Shown here piece after piece: positions 41,014 through 42,355 of a stretch of DNA of 42,355 nt. This stretch comes from Bacteroidota bacterium (GTDB taxonomy: Bacteria; Bacteroidota; Bacteroidia; Cytophagales; Cyclobacteriaceae). Position 1 is the first letter of the stretch. Each line of letters begins with the position of its first letter. Made by a program: the position numbers and the translations under genes. The DNA is taken from assembly GCA_023417785.1 (NCBI GenBank), contig JAEZEH010000152.1:1-42355 (forward strand), given 5' to 3'. A model generated the notes under the pieces. It had not been told where the DNA came from. It saw nothing but the letters and a program-made list of their open reading frames with translations, and made no database searches.

Positions 41014-41131
41014 TAGGTAGAATATGTAAACTTCCCGGGAAAACAGCAATAACATTAGCAATCCGCTGGTTTAGGGTGGAACTTTGCCTTGGTTGAGTTA
41101 CTAGACGCAATCATTTCTATTCAATCGGGAA

Positions 41132-42232
41132 TCATCTTTTCAATGCCGATAACGCAATTAACAACAATTGATCGATACCATTTCTTCCAGGGTAATCAAA
41201 GTGATTCGCCGCGGTAATTACTACGACCACGCTATATCGTGGAACGAACATAATGCGCTGGTCGCCCCAGCCCCTGGCCGATATCGTTTCGACGCCGTCC
41301 AGTTCATTTATCCACCATTGATATCCGTATTGAAAAGGATTGCCAAGTTCATTTTCGCGACCGGTATTTATTAGTGGCTCCGTCGATTCCTGAATCCATT
41401 GTTCGGAGACAATTTCCTGCCCATCCCATTTGCCCTTTCTCATCATCAACAGACCAATTTTGGCAAGGTCCATTGGTTGCAGATACAGCCCCCCACCTGT
41501 GTTATGCTGTCCGACCTTGCTCGTGATCCACCGGTATTTGGTTATCCCTAAAGGCTGGAATAAAAACTTGTTCGAAAATTGCTCAACCGTCATCCCGGAA
41601 GTTCTTCTGATTATTTCGCCCAACGCGATCGTACAGCCACCACTGTACTGGAAAACCATCCCGGGAATGGTGTCCATGGGTTTGCTGAAGTAGTAATCGA
41701 GATGGTCCCTGCTTCTGTTTAGCTGGCGTATATCATTCAATTTTGCGTCGGTAAGACTAACCCTTCCTTCATTCCAGGATATCCCGGACGACATAAGCAG
41801 AAGGTCCCTTATTGTAATGGTACGCTTGAGAGAATCCCGGAAATCATACTCGGGGAAAAAGTCTGCTATTCTTTGATCGACCGATTTTATATAACCCCTG
41901 TCTTTTAAAATTCCAACCAGGATCGAAGTAACACTTTTTGTTACGGACTGTAAGCCATGAAGGCGGTCCCGTCCGGATCGTCCTTTTGAAATAGTAAAAT
42001 ACTCTTCTAAGACCAGGGTGTCGTTCTTGTAGATAATCAGACTATTGATATTTCCGAAATCGCCACTTCGTATTTGTTCAGTCAAAACCTCAAGCCGTGT
42101 CGTATCGAAGTTAGTGTGGCCGGGTCCGGAAAGCCCGGTCATGCGGGAACTCTTAGATGACGCAGTTCCCAGGGTGTCAACGGGAATAGACATGCAGAGG
42201 CTTACCAACATAGCTATGCTAATCACAAACAT
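41132..42232 (-). CDS. serine hydrolase of the beta-lactamase (class C / PBP) fold
   Basis: The 366-residue protein belongs to PF00144. Its nucleophile motif is Ser96-Val-Thr-Lys99 in GLQSVTKSVTS; the second motif is Tyr196-Ser-Gly (usual form Tyr-x-Asn), and the third is probably the SARGWGDQRI segment (HxG/KTG position). The N-terminus is signal-like. Such proteins include esterases, D-aminopeptidases and 6-aminohexanoate-dimer hydrolases as well as class C lactamases. The changed second motif argues against a true AmpC. It lies about 120 bases upstream of the class D gene on the same strand. Confidence 0.88.
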   Translation of the reverse strand: MFVISIAMLVSLCMSIPVDTLGTASSKSSRMTGLSGPGHTNFDTTRLEVLTEQIRSGDFGNINSLIIYKNDTLVLEEYFTISKGRSGRDRLHGLQSVTKSVTSILVGILKDRGYIKSVDQRIADFFPEYDFRDSLKRTITIRDLLLMSSGISWNEGRVSLTDAKLNDIRQLNRSRDHLDYYFSKPMDTIPGMVFQYSGGCTIALGEIIRRTSGMTVEQFSNKFLFQPLGITKYRWITSKVGQHNTGGGLYLQPMDLAKIGLLMMRKGKWDGQEIVSEQWIQESTEPLINTGRENELGNPFQYGYQWWINELDGVETISARGWGDQRIMFVPRYSVVVVITAANHFDYPGRNGIDQLLLIALSALKR

Positions 42233-42355
42233 ATCGGGCTAATTCGACGGTCAAAAGTCTTTTAATAAAGCACAGGAAATGATGGCTACCGTACCTCGCC
42301 TGCCATTTCATTTTCTCGACAACCTAATAATCTCTTACAAACCTTACACTCTTTA

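Overview
The window is bacterial chromosomal DNA that looks like Bacteroidota, probably order Cytophagales. The evidence is indirect but consistent: a ribosomal protein THX gene, a fused aspartokinase-homoserine dehydrogenase, DUF3098 and DUF2147 proteins, a class of sigma/anti-sigma pair typical of the phylum, few Shine-Dalgarno sites, and promoters of the TTTG-N19-TAnnTTTG type (perfect in front of hppA). No phage, transposase, rRNA, tRNA or CRISPR array was seen. The window is mostly housekeeping and biosynthesis, with an accessory-looking right end.

Region 1 (1-8582, minus strand) is a tryptophan operon in the order thx, trpL, trpE, trpG, trpD, trpC, trpF, trpB, trpA, aroF and an ArsC/Spx-like gene cut by the window edge. 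A complete classical attenuator precedes trpE: an 18-residue leader peptide with three consecutive Trp codons, a 1:2 pause hairpin, an antiterminator and a 13-bp terminator with eight U. Because aroF (the first shikimate enzyme) is in the operon, the attenuator probably sets both entry into the aromatic pathway and its Trp branch. The two loose gaps in the operon are filled with 7-bp tandem repeats.

Region 2 (8656-18770, plus strand) holds a conserved unknown protein, an ACMSD-type decarboxylase of tryptophan catabolism, a secreted zinc-ribbon protein, trhO-mog, an envelope M23 peptidase, a beta-barrel gene paired with a secreted TPR-CHAT protease gene, a structured AT-rich gap with two perfect DnaA boxes, pcm and a GtrA-like gene.

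Region 3 (18742-23743, minus strand) is thrA-thrB-thrC with a leader peptide ending in Ile-Thr-Thr-Thr-Thr-Gly, the hallmark of threonine attenuation, although no intrinsic terminator could be found.

Region 4 (23929-33186, plus strand) holds a thioesterase and a coupled small protein, hppA, a DUF2147 protein, an ECF sigma/anti-sigma pair, and the run ftsX, DUF3098, uppP, truB, ribF (division, undecaprenyl phosphate recycling, tRNA pseudouridine, flavin cofactors).

Region 5 (33281-42232, minus strand) looks accessory: an orphan TPR histidine kinase, nudK, DUF3291, a small ABC transporter, a cupin with an AraC regulator, a class D beta-lactamase and a second serine beta-lactamase-fold hydrolase, separated by long gaps with palindromic dispersed repeats.
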